From positions 1 to 5,361 of the forward strand of contig CAMAQQ010000099.1 of NCBI GenBank assembly GCA_945860575.1: a stretch of DNA of 5,361 bases. Direction: 5' to 3'. This DNA is from Ferrithrix thermotolerans DSM 19514. Its GTDB lineage: Bacteria > Actinomycetota > Acidimicrobiia > Acidimicrobiales > Ilumatobacteraceae. The notes under the pieces were generated by a model that was not told where the DNA came from, did no database searches, and was given only the letters and a program-made list of their open reading frames with translations. Positions within the stretch are counted from its first letter, which is position 1; the number at the start of each line of letters is the position of its first letter. Shown here piece by piece: positions 1-5,361 of this stretch. Made by a program: the position numbers and the translations under genes.

Positions 1-326
1 CGCTTTTGCCCATACGGCGCAAAATCTTTGGCGGCAAACACTTCTGTTGCACCAACTTCTTTGGCAACTTGTCCGACGACATCAACAGGGTCTCCGATGC
101 GAACAACTAACGATCCAGACATTTGCTCGTTCAAATCACGAAGCGATCGAAATAAAAATGCCAGACGAGGCGCACCAGACCGTGTTAAAAACATCGGATC
201 AAGCACAAACAGCGGCGTCACTTTGCCCGATTGGCTCGCTTTGACGGCTGCAACTAGTGCTGGATTATCTTCAAGTCGTAAATCACGACGAAACCACATC
301 ACCGAATTTGAAGTGCTATTTGACAT
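1..326 (-). CDS. phrB: DNA photolyase, N-terminal part (runs off the left edge)
   Basis: Light-dependent DNA repair enzyme of the cryptochrome/photolyase family; members bind FAD and use blue/near-UV light to split pyrimidine dimers. About 108 residues are visible, all within the N-terminal antenna-pigment domain (PF00875 type). Residues 9-23 read VMWFRRDLRLEDNPA, the family's classic first strand and helix. It continues with PLFVLDP at 38-44, GAPRLAFLFRSLRDL at 51-65, a VVRIGDP strand-turn at 74-80, and FAPYGQ near 102-107, which matches the end of the antenna domain. The FAD-binding domain lies outside the window, so CPD versus 6-4 specificity cannot be settled; the class I CPD type is my inference. 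The ATG at 326-324 is chosen because an in-frame TGA lies three codons upstream, leaving no other ATG or GTG before it. There is no good Shine-Dalgarno sequence at normal spacing (a GGAG sits about 20 bases away). It starts 15 bp after the exporter gene, so it is probably the third cistron of the lepA operon. Confidence 0.93.
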   Translation of the reverse strand, partial: MSNSTSNSVMWFRRDLRLEDNPALVAAVKASQSGKVTPLFVLDPMFLTRSGAPRLAFLFRSLRDLNEQMSGSLVVRIGDPVDVVGQVAKEVGATEVFAAKDFAPYGQK

Positions 327-341
327 TGTAAATCAGCCCAA

Positions 342-1535
342 TCATCTCCATGCCACCACTGCCACCGCAGCACAAACTAGAGCAATCAACCCGCCGTACG
401 CCAGTGACCACTCAGGCGAAATAGCGTCAGCGATCAATCCTGTGATTGGTCCGCCAATTGGAGTGCTACCCAAAAATGCAACTGCGGTAAGTGCCAGCAA
501 TCTGCCGCGCATGTCTGGCGGTGATTCTTGCTGGCTGATTGCATTGCCTGATGCAATCATCGCCGCACCTCCCATGCCTAACGGAATACTCCAGAAAAAT
601 GCCAACCACACATTCGGTGCAAATGCCATTCCGATACTGGCAAGACCGAGCACCGCAATGTTTCCGACGAACCACCGCATTGAGACTGTCCTTAATCGCG
701 CTGTGAGCAACGCACCAATCAAGTTTCCGATGCCAGTTGAAGCCATTATCCAACCAAATGCTCGCGCATCACCCCACCGAATATCGGCAAGTTTTGGCAA
801 TGCAACACCAAAATTAAATGAAAATGTACTCACTGCGACGTAGACCAAAAACATCGTCAATAATCGACGATTGCCTGCTACATATTTAAAAACTTCGCGC
901 ACAGGTGAGCCGCCCGCTGGTCTTTGCATCGGTGGATACATTTCGGATTTTCGTAGACCAGATATGCCGTAGATCATCGCCGCATACGAAAAGCCGTTAA
1001 GAATAAACAGCCAACCAGTCCCGAGTGGACCGATCAACAAAGTTGCGATTGCCGCACCAAAAACTCGCGATCCGGTCATCACCGCCGTGTTCAACGACAT
1101 CGCATTCGGCAAGTCAACGGGTGGCACAAGTTCGGTCACCAGCCCACGGCGAGCAGGGTTATCAAACGCACCAATTATTCCCAAGAGCAAAGACAGCGCA
1201 TAAACAATCGGCACATTGATTAATCCAGTTAAATCAAGCACGCCCAACAAAAATGCTTGGCCTGCAAGCGCGCACTGGGTGATCATCGCAATGCGTCGAC
1301 GATTGTGACGATCAGCCAAAGCCCCACACCAAGTGCCAAAGAACAACATCGGTAAAAACTGAAATGCAACGTTGTAGCCGAGATCTGCGGCGTTTCCGGT
1401 CAGGCGATATAGCAACAAAGATGAAGCCGTGAGTTGCAACCAACTACCTACATTTGAAACCAGAAGACTTATAAAGAAAATCTTGGCGTTGAAATATTTG
1501 AGCGAGCGGAAAATACCGCCGCGATTATCAGACAC
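342..1535 (-). CDS. MFS transporter, MFS_3 / EntS-like exporter
   Basis: Predicted inner-membrane, proton-driven exporter of the major facilitator superfamily, 397 aa with about 12 hydrophobic segments. It resembles the MFS_3 (PF05977) group that includes the enterobactin exporter EntS and many drug-efflux proteins; the substrate cannot be read from sequence. TM1 is around residues 18-40. The loop 2-3 motif A is clear at 71-81 (GALADRHNRRR). The group's typical NPARRGLVTELVP follows TM4 at 126-138, and the second-half counterpart is near 341-370 (DMRGRLLALT, then GGPITGLIAD). The central cytoplasmic loop is around 193-225. The protein stops right after TM12, without the C-terminal tail many relatives carry. 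The start is GTG at 1535-1533: the product then begins MSDNRGGIFRSLKYF, just long enough to precede TM1, and there is no ATG in this frame between the lepA stop and here. No Shine-Dalgarno sequence is visible. It lies 13 bp after lepA and 15 bp before the photolyase, so translation probably depends on coupling to lepA. Confidence 0.9.
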   Translation of the reverse strand: MSDNRGGIFRSLKYFNAKIFFISLLVSNVGSWLQLTASSLLLYRLTGNAADLGYNVAFQFLPMLFFGTWCGALADRHNRRRIAMITQCALAGQAFLLGVLDLTGLINVPIVYALSLLLGIIGAFDNPARRGLVTELVPPVDLPNAMSLNTAVMTGSRVFGAAIATLLIGPLGTGWLFILNGFSYAAMIYGISGLRKSEMYPPMQRPAGGSPVREVFKYVAGNRRLLTMFLVYVAVSTFSFNFGVALPKLADIRWGDARAFGWIMASTGIGNLIGALLTARLRTVSMRWFVGNIAVLGLASIGMAFAPNVWLAFFWSIPLGMGGAAMIASGNAISQQESPPDMRGRLLALTAVAFLGSTPIGGPITGLIADAISPEWSLAYGGLIALVCAAVAVVAWR

Positions 1536-1548
1536 AATTAACGCACAT

Positions 1549-3333
1549 TCAGTCGTCGAGTTTTAACGCCGAAATGAATACATCGCCAGGTATTTCGACG
1601 CGACCGATTGATTTCATTTTCTTCTTGCCTTCTTTTTGCTTTTCAAGAAGTTTGCGCTTACGCGAGATATCTCCGCCGTAACACTTTGCCAAAACATCTT
1701 TTCGCTTGGCCTTCACCGTTTCACGAGCAATAAATTTACCGCCAATTGCCGCCTGAATTGGCACATCAAACATCTGTCGCGGAATCAACTCTCTGAGTTT
1801 CTCGCACATTCGTTTGCCGTAGTCATAGGCCTTGTCACGATGCACGATTGTGCTGAAGGCATCGGCAGCAATCGCATTGAGAAATAGATCAACTTTTACG
1901 AGATCTGATTCGCGGTAGCCGTGAAGTTCATAATCAAGACTTGCGTAGCCTTGCGAACGGCTCTTCATCTGATCAAAAAAATCAACGACTACTTCGGCGA
2001 GTGGAATCAGGTAGTGCAATTCAACTCTCTCTGGCGAGAGATACTCAAGTTTGCCAAGTTCGCCGCGACGGGTTTGGCAAAGATCCATCAGCGTTCCGGT
2101 GTAATCCTTTGGAGTAATAATGTTGACTTTGAAATACGGCTCTTGAATCGACTTGATGTAAACAGTCGGCGGCAACTCGGCAGGGTTATCGACAATTTCT
2201 AACGAGCCGTCTGTTTTTGTGACCTGATACTGCACCGATGGTGCAGTTGCGATTAACGCCAAGTTAAATTCACGCTCCAGGCGTTCTTTGACGATTTCCA
2301 TATGTAACAGACCAAGAAAGCCGCATCTAAAACCAAAACCAAGCGCACCCGATGACTCAGGCAAGTAACTGATCGACGCGTCATTAAGTTTCAATTTCTG
2401 CAAACTTTCACGCAATGTTTCAAAATCATCGGCATCAATCGGAAACAATCCGCAAAAGACCATCGGCTTTGGGTCGCTGTAACCGGCAAGAGGTTCGGTT
2501 GCTTGTCGCGCTTCGTGGGTCACTGTTTCACCACTTCGTGCTTCACCAACATCTTTAATTCCCGCAATTAAATATCCGACCTCACCAGGCCCGAGTTCAT
2601 CAACTGGCGTTGGCACAGGCCGTCGTACACCAACCTCAAGTGCTTCGTGCACGGCATTAGTTTGCATAAACCGCAACTTGTCGTTGCTGCGTATACGGCC
2701 ATTCATCACACGAATTGATGAAACCACGCCACGATATTGGTCGTATTGACTGTCAAAAATTAGAGCCTGCAGTGCAGCCTCAGGGTCACCTTTTGGTGGC
2801 GGAATTCTTTCGACGATTGCATCCAACAACTCCGGGACTCCGTTGCCCGTCTTGGCGGAAATTCGCAAAATATCCTCTGCGCGAATGCCGAGAACTTTTT
2901 CAATCTCCATTGCGTATCGATCAGGGTCGGCAGCCGGAAGATCGATCTTGTTCAGGGCTGCAACAATTTCAAGATTATTTTCGAGCGCCAAATAACAGTT
3001 CGCCAATGTCTGGGCTTCGATTCCTTGAGCGGCATCAACCACCAAAACAACTCCCTCGCATGCGGCCAACGAACGACTCACCTCGTATCCGAAGTCAACA
3101 TGACCTGGAGTGTCAATCAGGTGCAAAGTATTGCCCTTCCAATCAACTCGCACATTTTGGGCTTTGATCGTGATGCCACGCTCGCGCTCGAGATCCATCG
3201 TGTCGAGATACTGAGCCCGCATCGCTCTCGCCTCAACTGCGTTGGTCATCTCTAAAATTCGGTCGGAAAGTGTTGATTTGCCGTGATCAATATGGGCGAT
3301 GATCGAGAAGTTTCGTATTAAAGCTAAATCCAT
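1549..3333 (-). CDS. lepA: Elongation factor 4 (LepA), ribosomal back-translocase GTPase
   Basis: Ribosome-associated translational GTPase of the EF-G-like family, proposed to back-translocate stalled ribosomes and/or to assist initiation and 30S assembly. At 594 aa it is complete (family usual about 600). GTPase motifs are intact: P-loop AHIDHGKST at 13-21, G2 GIT at 53-55, DTPGH at 74-78 with the catalytic-type His78, NKID at 128-131 and SAK at 159-161. The beta-barrel domain II spans roughly 190-275 and domain III begins near 288. The LepA-typical GFRCGFLGLLHMEI is at 334-347. The EF4-specific C-terminal domain, rich in Lys/Arg, includes RKDVLAKCYGGDISRKRK at 544-561 and ends ALKLDD. The start is ATG at 3333-3331 with a weak purine tract (AAAAGAAA) seven bases upstream. 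A two-codon frame (ATG GCC TAA) ends in a TAATG overlap with the start codon. The gene is divergent from rpsT and heads the lepA - exporter - photolyase run; in many bacteria hemW follows lepA, but not here. Confidence 0.98.
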   Translation of the reverse strand: MDLALIRNFSIIAHIDHGKSTLSDRILEMTNAVEARAMRAQYLDTMDLERERGITIKAQNVRVDWKGNTLHLIDTPGHVDFGYEVSRSLAACEGVVLVVDAAQGIEAQTLANCYLALENNLEIVAALNKIDLPAADPDRYAMEIEKVLGIRAEDILRISAKTGNGVPELLDAIVERIPPPKGDPEAALQALIFDSQYDQYRGVVSSIRVMNGRIRSNDKLRFMQTNAVHEALEVGVRRPVPTPVDELGPGEVGYLIAGIKDVGEARSGETVTHEARQATEPLAGYSDPKPMVFCGLFPIDADDFETLRESLQKLKLNDASISYLPESSGALGFGFRCGFLGLLHMEIVKERLEREFNLALIATAPSVQYQVTKTDGSLEIVDNPAELPPTVYIKSIQEPYFKVNIITPKDYTGTLMDLCQTRRGELGKLEYLSPERVELHYLIPLAEVVVDFFDQMKSRSQGYASLDYELHGYRESDLVKVDLFLNAIAADAFSTIVHRDKAYDYGKRMCEKLRELIPRQMFDVPIQAAIGGKFIARETVKAKRKDVLAKCYGGDISRKRKLLEKQKEGKKKMKSIGRVEIPGDVFISALKLDD

Positions 3334-3359
3334 TAGGCCATTTCTTTTAAGACTTTGAT

Positions 3360-3396
3360 CTTCACGACGCGGGTCTCAAATAAGACGAACGTGAAG
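3360..3396 (-). promoter_or_regulatory. Inverted repeat / putative 5'-UTR hairpin ahead of lepA
   Basis: Perfect 7-bp arms CTTCACG (3360-3366) and CGTGAAG (3390-3396) enclose a second inverted repeat, GTCT (3373-3376) and AGAC (3383-3386). Read as lepA-strand RNA, the inner stem gains a U-G pair and closes a 4-base AUUU loop; the interior loop between stems is 3 and 6 bases. If the TAGAAT element at 3409-3404 is the lepA -10 box, transcription would start near 3397, so the hairpin would form the very 5' end of the mRNA, about 27 bases ahead of the lepA start. It could instead be a DNA dyad bound by a regulator between the two divergent genes. The arms are short, so chance is not excluded. Confidence 0.4.
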
Positions 3397-3403
3397 CATT
3401 TAA

Positions 3404-3409
3404 ATTCTA
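3404..3409 (-). promoter_or_regulatory. lepA: Candidate lepA -10 element
   Basis: On the lepA strand the hexamer TAGAAT matches TATAAT at five of six positions and fits the TANNNT pattern of actinobacterial housekeeping promoters. There is no convincing -35 at 16-18 bp; the nearest TTG-type hexamer, TTGCCA, is only 13 bp upstream. The implied start near 3397 gives a leader of about 64 bases. It is the best candidate in the spacer for lepA and its downstream genes, but weak evidence alone. Confidence 0.3.
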
Positions 3410-3421
3410 CACGGCTCATGT

Positions 3422-3449
3422 TTGGCAAGCCCTCACTCGCTGTTAGCCT
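3422..3449 (+). promoter_or_regulatory. rpsT: rpsT promoter (-35 and extended -10), leaderless geometry
   Basis: A -35 hexamer TTGGCA (3422-3427, five of six to TTGACA) is followed after 16 bp by TAGCCT (3444-3449), a TANNNT-type -10 box. The box is preceded by TG plus one base (3441-3443), the extended -10 signature. Six bases separate it from the GTG start codon at 3456, so the predicted transcription start falls at or within a base or two of the start codon. No Shine-Dalgarno sequence precedes that GTG, as expected for a leaderless mRNA. Confidence 0.6.
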
Positions 3450-3455
3450 TGCGTC

Positions 3456-3722
3456 GTGGCAAATATCAAATCTCAGAAAAAGCGAATCATTACCAACGCC
3501 AAAGCGAACGACCGTAACAAGGCTGTCCGTAGCGAATTGCGATCACGAGTCAAGGCCGCGAATGAGACCGCAGGCACACCTGAAAATGCAGAGGCACTTC
3601 GCCTTGCTGTTAAGCGTCTTGATACTGCTGCCCGAAAGCGCATCATTCACCCTAAGCAAGCAGCTCGTCGTAAGAGCCGCTTGATGCGCAAACTAAACGC
3701 CACGGCAGCAGCCGCGAAATAG
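3456..3722 (+). CDS. rpsT: 30S ribosomal protein S20
   Basis: Small basic protein that binds 16S rRNA early in 30S assembly, near the base of the body and helix 44. It is 88 aa, the usual family length, with the typical start MANIKSQKKR, a KAVRSELRSRVK helix at 22-33 and the conserved C-terminal AARKRIIHPKQAARRKSRLMRKL at 58-80. It is all-helical and Lys/Arg-rich throughout. The start is GTG at 3456, the only one giving the conserved N-terminus MANIKSQ. No Shine-Dalgarno sequence is visible and the promoter sits directly upstream, so the message is probably leaderless; control through a structured 5' leader would then not be possible. It is a single-gene plus-strand unit between minus-strand lepA and holA. 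The TAG stop lies 3 bp from the convergent holA stop, with a hairpin just beyond that may end transcription. Confidence 0.98.
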   Translation: MANIKSQKKRIITNAKANDRNKAVRSELRSRVKAANETAGTPENAEALRLAVKRLDTAARKRIIHPKQAARRKSRLMRKLNATAAAAK

Positions 3723-3725
3723 TTT

Positions 3726-4766
3726 TTAACTTCGCTTCGGCGAAAAAGTTCGGTTTTTGCGACTTGCCTTAGTCGAAGAAACCAAGCGGCTCAAACGAGC
3801 AACGAGAATCTCCATGGTTAACTCTTCCCCGAGATCTTTTCCGCCGCGTAAGTCAACATCGGCACGCGCTAATAGTTGTACGGCTTGAGATATTCCAGCA
3901 CCACCAATGCGCCGATATTGCGTGAGATACTTTTGGCCCTGAAAATCACTTTTTCCACCGATCAAGGTTAAAACATCTGCCGGGCTGTGAATCTCGGGCC
4001 CATCTAGACGCATCAACTTCAAATAATGCGTGTGCAAAATCGCCATCACTTGCAGTGGATGAAAATCTCCACTGCGCACCATTCGCGTCAACATCTCTAA
4101 TGCCAACGGCGAATCACCGGCATCAATCGCGTCAGTTAGATCCCAAGGTTTGACACTGCCTGCGTCGCCAAGAAACACAGACACATCTTGTTTCGTTAAT
4201 TTCTTGGTTGTGCCATATGCCGACACCAATGTGTCGATCAATCCAGGCAAGCGAGCCTGATCTTCGCCAAGCCAGTCAATGATTTCGTTCAACGCGATTG
4301 CATCGACTGACAACTGGGATTCTGCGAATTTCTCCAAAAACCATGTGACAAGTTCTTGGCGACGCGACGGTGGTTCAGTGGCGATCACAGTTGCGCCAGA
4401 TCGTTTGATCGCATCGCTAATAGATTTCGGCAACTTACCAGAAGCGCTAACGACTAAGTGCGTACTGTCGGATGGTTGTTCAAGATAATTGACGAGTGCC
4501 GAGAGTTCGCCAACGGTTGCCTCGGAAATTTCTCGAATCACAACGACACGCTCTTCACCAAATAGCGACATTGTTTCTGCCGAAGCGACTGCTTGGCGAA
4601 TTGCGTTCTCACGAAGATCTGCCGATGGCGCACCCGCATCATGAGTTTCTAAGATTGTGCTTCGGTTCTCTTGTGAGTTCATCGATTTAATTAATTCACG
4701 CGTGATCTCGGTAACTTTGTCTGAGACAAGCCTGGGGTCATTGCCCGTTATCAAATGAATCGTCAC
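3726..4766 (-). CDS. holA: DNA polymerase III, delta subunit (clamp loader)
   Basis: Subunit of the replicative clamp loader; delta contacts and opens the beta sliding clamp. With the start used here it is 346 aa, normal for the family. Seen in sequence: HLITGNDPRLV at 4-14, the AAA+-like first strand and degenerate P-loop; SLFGEERVVVIREI at 67-80, the hallmark LFGE..R.VV segment associated with the clamp-contacting region; and the C-terminal helical part with KPWDLTDAIDAGDSPLAL at 206-223, HPLQVMAILHTHYLKLMRL at 236-254 and RADVDLRGGKDLGEELTMEILVARL near 301-325. The GTG at 4766-4764 is chosen over an ATG 20 codons upstream because it has a purine-rich site ahead of it, gives the conserved N-terminus, and overlaps the comEC stop as GTGA. 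The upstream start would bury 60 bases in comEC and add a tail with no family similarity I recognise. The last residues (about 330-346, Ser/Lys/Arg-rich) look like a disordered tail; their codons also encode the hairpin downstream of rpsT. Confidence 0.93.
   Translation of the reverse strand: MTIHLITGNDPRLVSDKVTEITRELIKSMNSQENRSTILETHDAGAPSADLRENAIRQAVASAETMSLFGEERVVVIREISEATVGELSALVNYLEQPSDSTHLVVSASGKLPKSISDAIKRSGATVIATEPPSRRQELVTWFLEKFAESQLSVDAIALNEIIDWLGEDQARLPGLIDTLVSAYGTTKKLTKQDVSVFLGDAGSVKPWDLTDAIDAGDSPLALEMLTRMVRSGDFHPLQVMAILHTHYLKLMRLDGPEIHSPADVLTLIGGKSDFQGQKYLTQYRRIGGAGISQAVQLLARADVDLRGGKDLGEELTMEILVARLSRLVSSTKASRKNRTFSPKRS
3728..3758 (+). terminator. Putative intrinsic terminator of rpsT, inside the 3' end of holA
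   Basis: Starting 5 bases after the rpsT stop, TTCGC (3731-3735) and GCGAA (3740-3744) form a perfect 5-bp stem closed by a TTCG loop, i.e. the extra-stable C(UUCG)G tetraloop. AAC (3728-3730) and GTT (3748-3750) can extend it across an AAA bulge. Three bases later comes a run of five T (3754-3758). The stem is short and the T run slightly displaced, so strength is uncertain. The hairpin is made from the last codons of holA. On the holA strand no comparable U tract follows, so it is less likely to work in that direction. Confidence 0.5.
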
Positions 4767-5361
4767 CCCTCTACTCTCGCATCTCTGTGTAGCAACAACA
4801 AGATCAATGCCAAAACCACAATCCACATTGCCAAATTTGCGAAACCAGTTGCGCTCAAGCGCTCACCGAGCGCCGCCACCCACCACACCCATCGCACACC
4901 AATTAGTACCGGCCACATAACAATCGTGCCCAAAGCAGAGAACGCAGTTTCGCTTACGGCTCCCGCAAACAACGACAATGGCAATCCAGTCAGCATCACT
5001 AGAGATGCCACGGGCACAGCCAAAATGTTGGCGAGAATCCCAATTGCTGCAGGAACCCCGAAAACAAATACAACTGCTGGCGCCACACCGACCTGCGCAG
5101 AAATCGTCGCTGCAATCAGTGAAGCCAACCAGCGCGGACCAGGAACTACGCGCGAGAGTGGACCCGACAATAGACATAATCCTGTTGTCGCACCTACCGA
5201 CATGAAATAACCCACGGACCATGCGAGCAATGGATCAAGAAAAATTGTAATGATCACGGTCAAAGCGAGAATTCGCAATGTCCGCGTCGGACGACCAAGC
5301 GAGATCGAGAGTGTTGCCACCCCTGCCATCACCGCGGCACGAATCACACTGGGCTCGACTC
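4763..5361 (-). CDS. comEC: ComEC/Rec2 competence protein, C-terminal part (runs off the right edge)
   Basis: Inner-membrane channel that carries single-stranded DNA into the cytoplasm during natural transformation. The last 198 residues are visible and consist of the membrane 'Competence' domain (PF03772 type). Evidence: EPSVIRAAVMAG at fragment residues 2-13, a family hallmark; DPLLAWSVGYFMSVGATTGL at 42-61, matching the conserved P....S.GF.LS region; AQVGVAPAVVFVFG at 88-101; and NILAVPVASLVMLTGLPL at 111-128. About six hydrophobic segments are visible, ending in a helix at 179-190. The reading frame is open across the right edge, so the GTG at 5347 is an internal Val, not the start. The protein ends eight residues after its last membrane helix, so the C-terminal metallo-beta-lactamase domain of many ComEC proteins is absent. 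The stop overlaps the holA start (GTGA), and the comEC-holA pairing is common in actinobacteria and other phyla. Whether the cell is really transformable cannot be told from this window. Confidence 0.92.
   Translation of the reverse strand, partial: VEPSVIRAAVMAGVATLSISLGRPTRTLRILALTVIITIFLDPLLAWSVGYFMSVGATTGLCLLSGPLSRVVPGPRWLASLIAATISAQVGVAPAVVFVFGVPAAIGILANILAVPVASLVMLTGLPLSLFAGAVSETAFSALGTIVMWPVLIGVRWVWWVAALGERLSATGFANLAMWIVVLALILLLLHRDARVEG
4767..4778 (-). promoter_or_regulatory. holA: holA ribosome binding site (decides the start)
   Basis: The lepA-strand sequence GAGAGTAGAGGG runs directly into the GTG at 4766. GAGAG lies seven bases from the start codon, a normal Shine-Dalgarno distance; AGAGGG abuts it. 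The site lies in the last codons of comEC and supports the GTG rather than the upstream in-frame ATG. Confidence 0.5.

Noticed and set aside
28..843. A 271-codon open frame on the plus strand across the photolyase and exporter genes
   Set aside because: It is antisense to two well-supported genes, its product matches no family I recognise and has low-complexity composition; it is a shadow of the coding strand.
1528..1548. Six-codon frame (ATG TGC GTT AAT TGT GTC TGA) following the lepA stop and overlapping the exporter start
   Set aside because: No Shine-Dalgarno sequence at usual spacing and no regulatory amino-acid run; most likely chance between two closely packed genes.
3726..3758. The same hairpin as a terminator for holA on the minus strand
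   Set aside because: On that strand the stem is followed by an A-rich stretch rather than a U run, so only the plus-strand direction is supported.
4764..4826. Longer holA start at the ATG 4826
   Set aside because: It would place 60 bases inside comEC and add 20 residues without family similarity; the GTG at 4766 has a better ribosome site and a GTGA overlap.
4755..5210. A 151-codon open frame on the plus strand opposite comEC
   Set aside because: The minus-strand frame carries clear ComEC motifs; the plus-strand product is Ala/Thr/Asn-rich with no recognisable domain.
5345..5347. GTG at 5347 as the start of comEC
   Set aside because: The frame stays open to the window edge and the preceding residues (VEPS) complete the conserved PSV.RA motif, so the gene is cut by the window rather than starting here.
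1..5361. CRISPR array, insertion sequence, prophage, tRNA or other mobile/novel system
   Set aside because: No repeated spacer units, transposase or integrase motifs, terminal repeats or cloverleaf sequences were seen; nearly all of the window is explained by six housekeeping-type genes.

Overview
The window is a piece of an ordinary bacterial chromosome, most likely from an actinobacterium. The gene order comEC - holA - (rpsT on the opposite strand) - lepA is a well-known actinobacterial arrangement. The S20 and delta-subunit sequences, the frequent GTG starts and the apparently leaderless rpsT also fit. Base composition looks a little under 50% GC by eye, which is low for the phylum. That would suit one of the moderate-GC planktonic lineages (Acidimicrobiia or Nanopelagicales type), but this placement is inference, not something the sequence proves.

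Layout from right to left. On the minus strand, the 3' end of comEC (DNA-uptake channel) overlaps holA (DNA polymerase III delta subunit, clamp loader) by four bases, so the two are probably translationally coupled. holA converges with rpsT (ribosomal protein S20, plus strand). The two stop codons are only 3 bp apart, and a compact UUCG-loop hairpin that may end rpsT transcription lies inside the last codons of holA. A 122-bp divergent spacer separates rpsT from lepA. It holds a good extended -10 promoter placed so that rpsT mRNA would begin at or next to its GTG start codon, a weaker promoter candidate for lepA, and an inverted repeat that would form the 5' end of the lepA transcript.

Downstream on the minus strand is a tight apparent operon: lepA (elongation factor 4), an MFS drug/siderophore-type exporter (MFS_3/EntS-like) and the N-terminal part of a DNA photolyase that runs off the left edge. 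The gaps are 13 and 15 bp with no room for a terminator. The theme is housekeeping (translation, replication, DNA uptake and repair), with the exporter and photolyase as the more variable part.

I see no mobile element, CRISPR array, tRNA, rRNA or clear novel system. The most interesting material is regulatory: the leaderless rpsT promoter and the possible alternative RNA folds ahead of lepA. No stretch longer than 122 bp lacks a gene.
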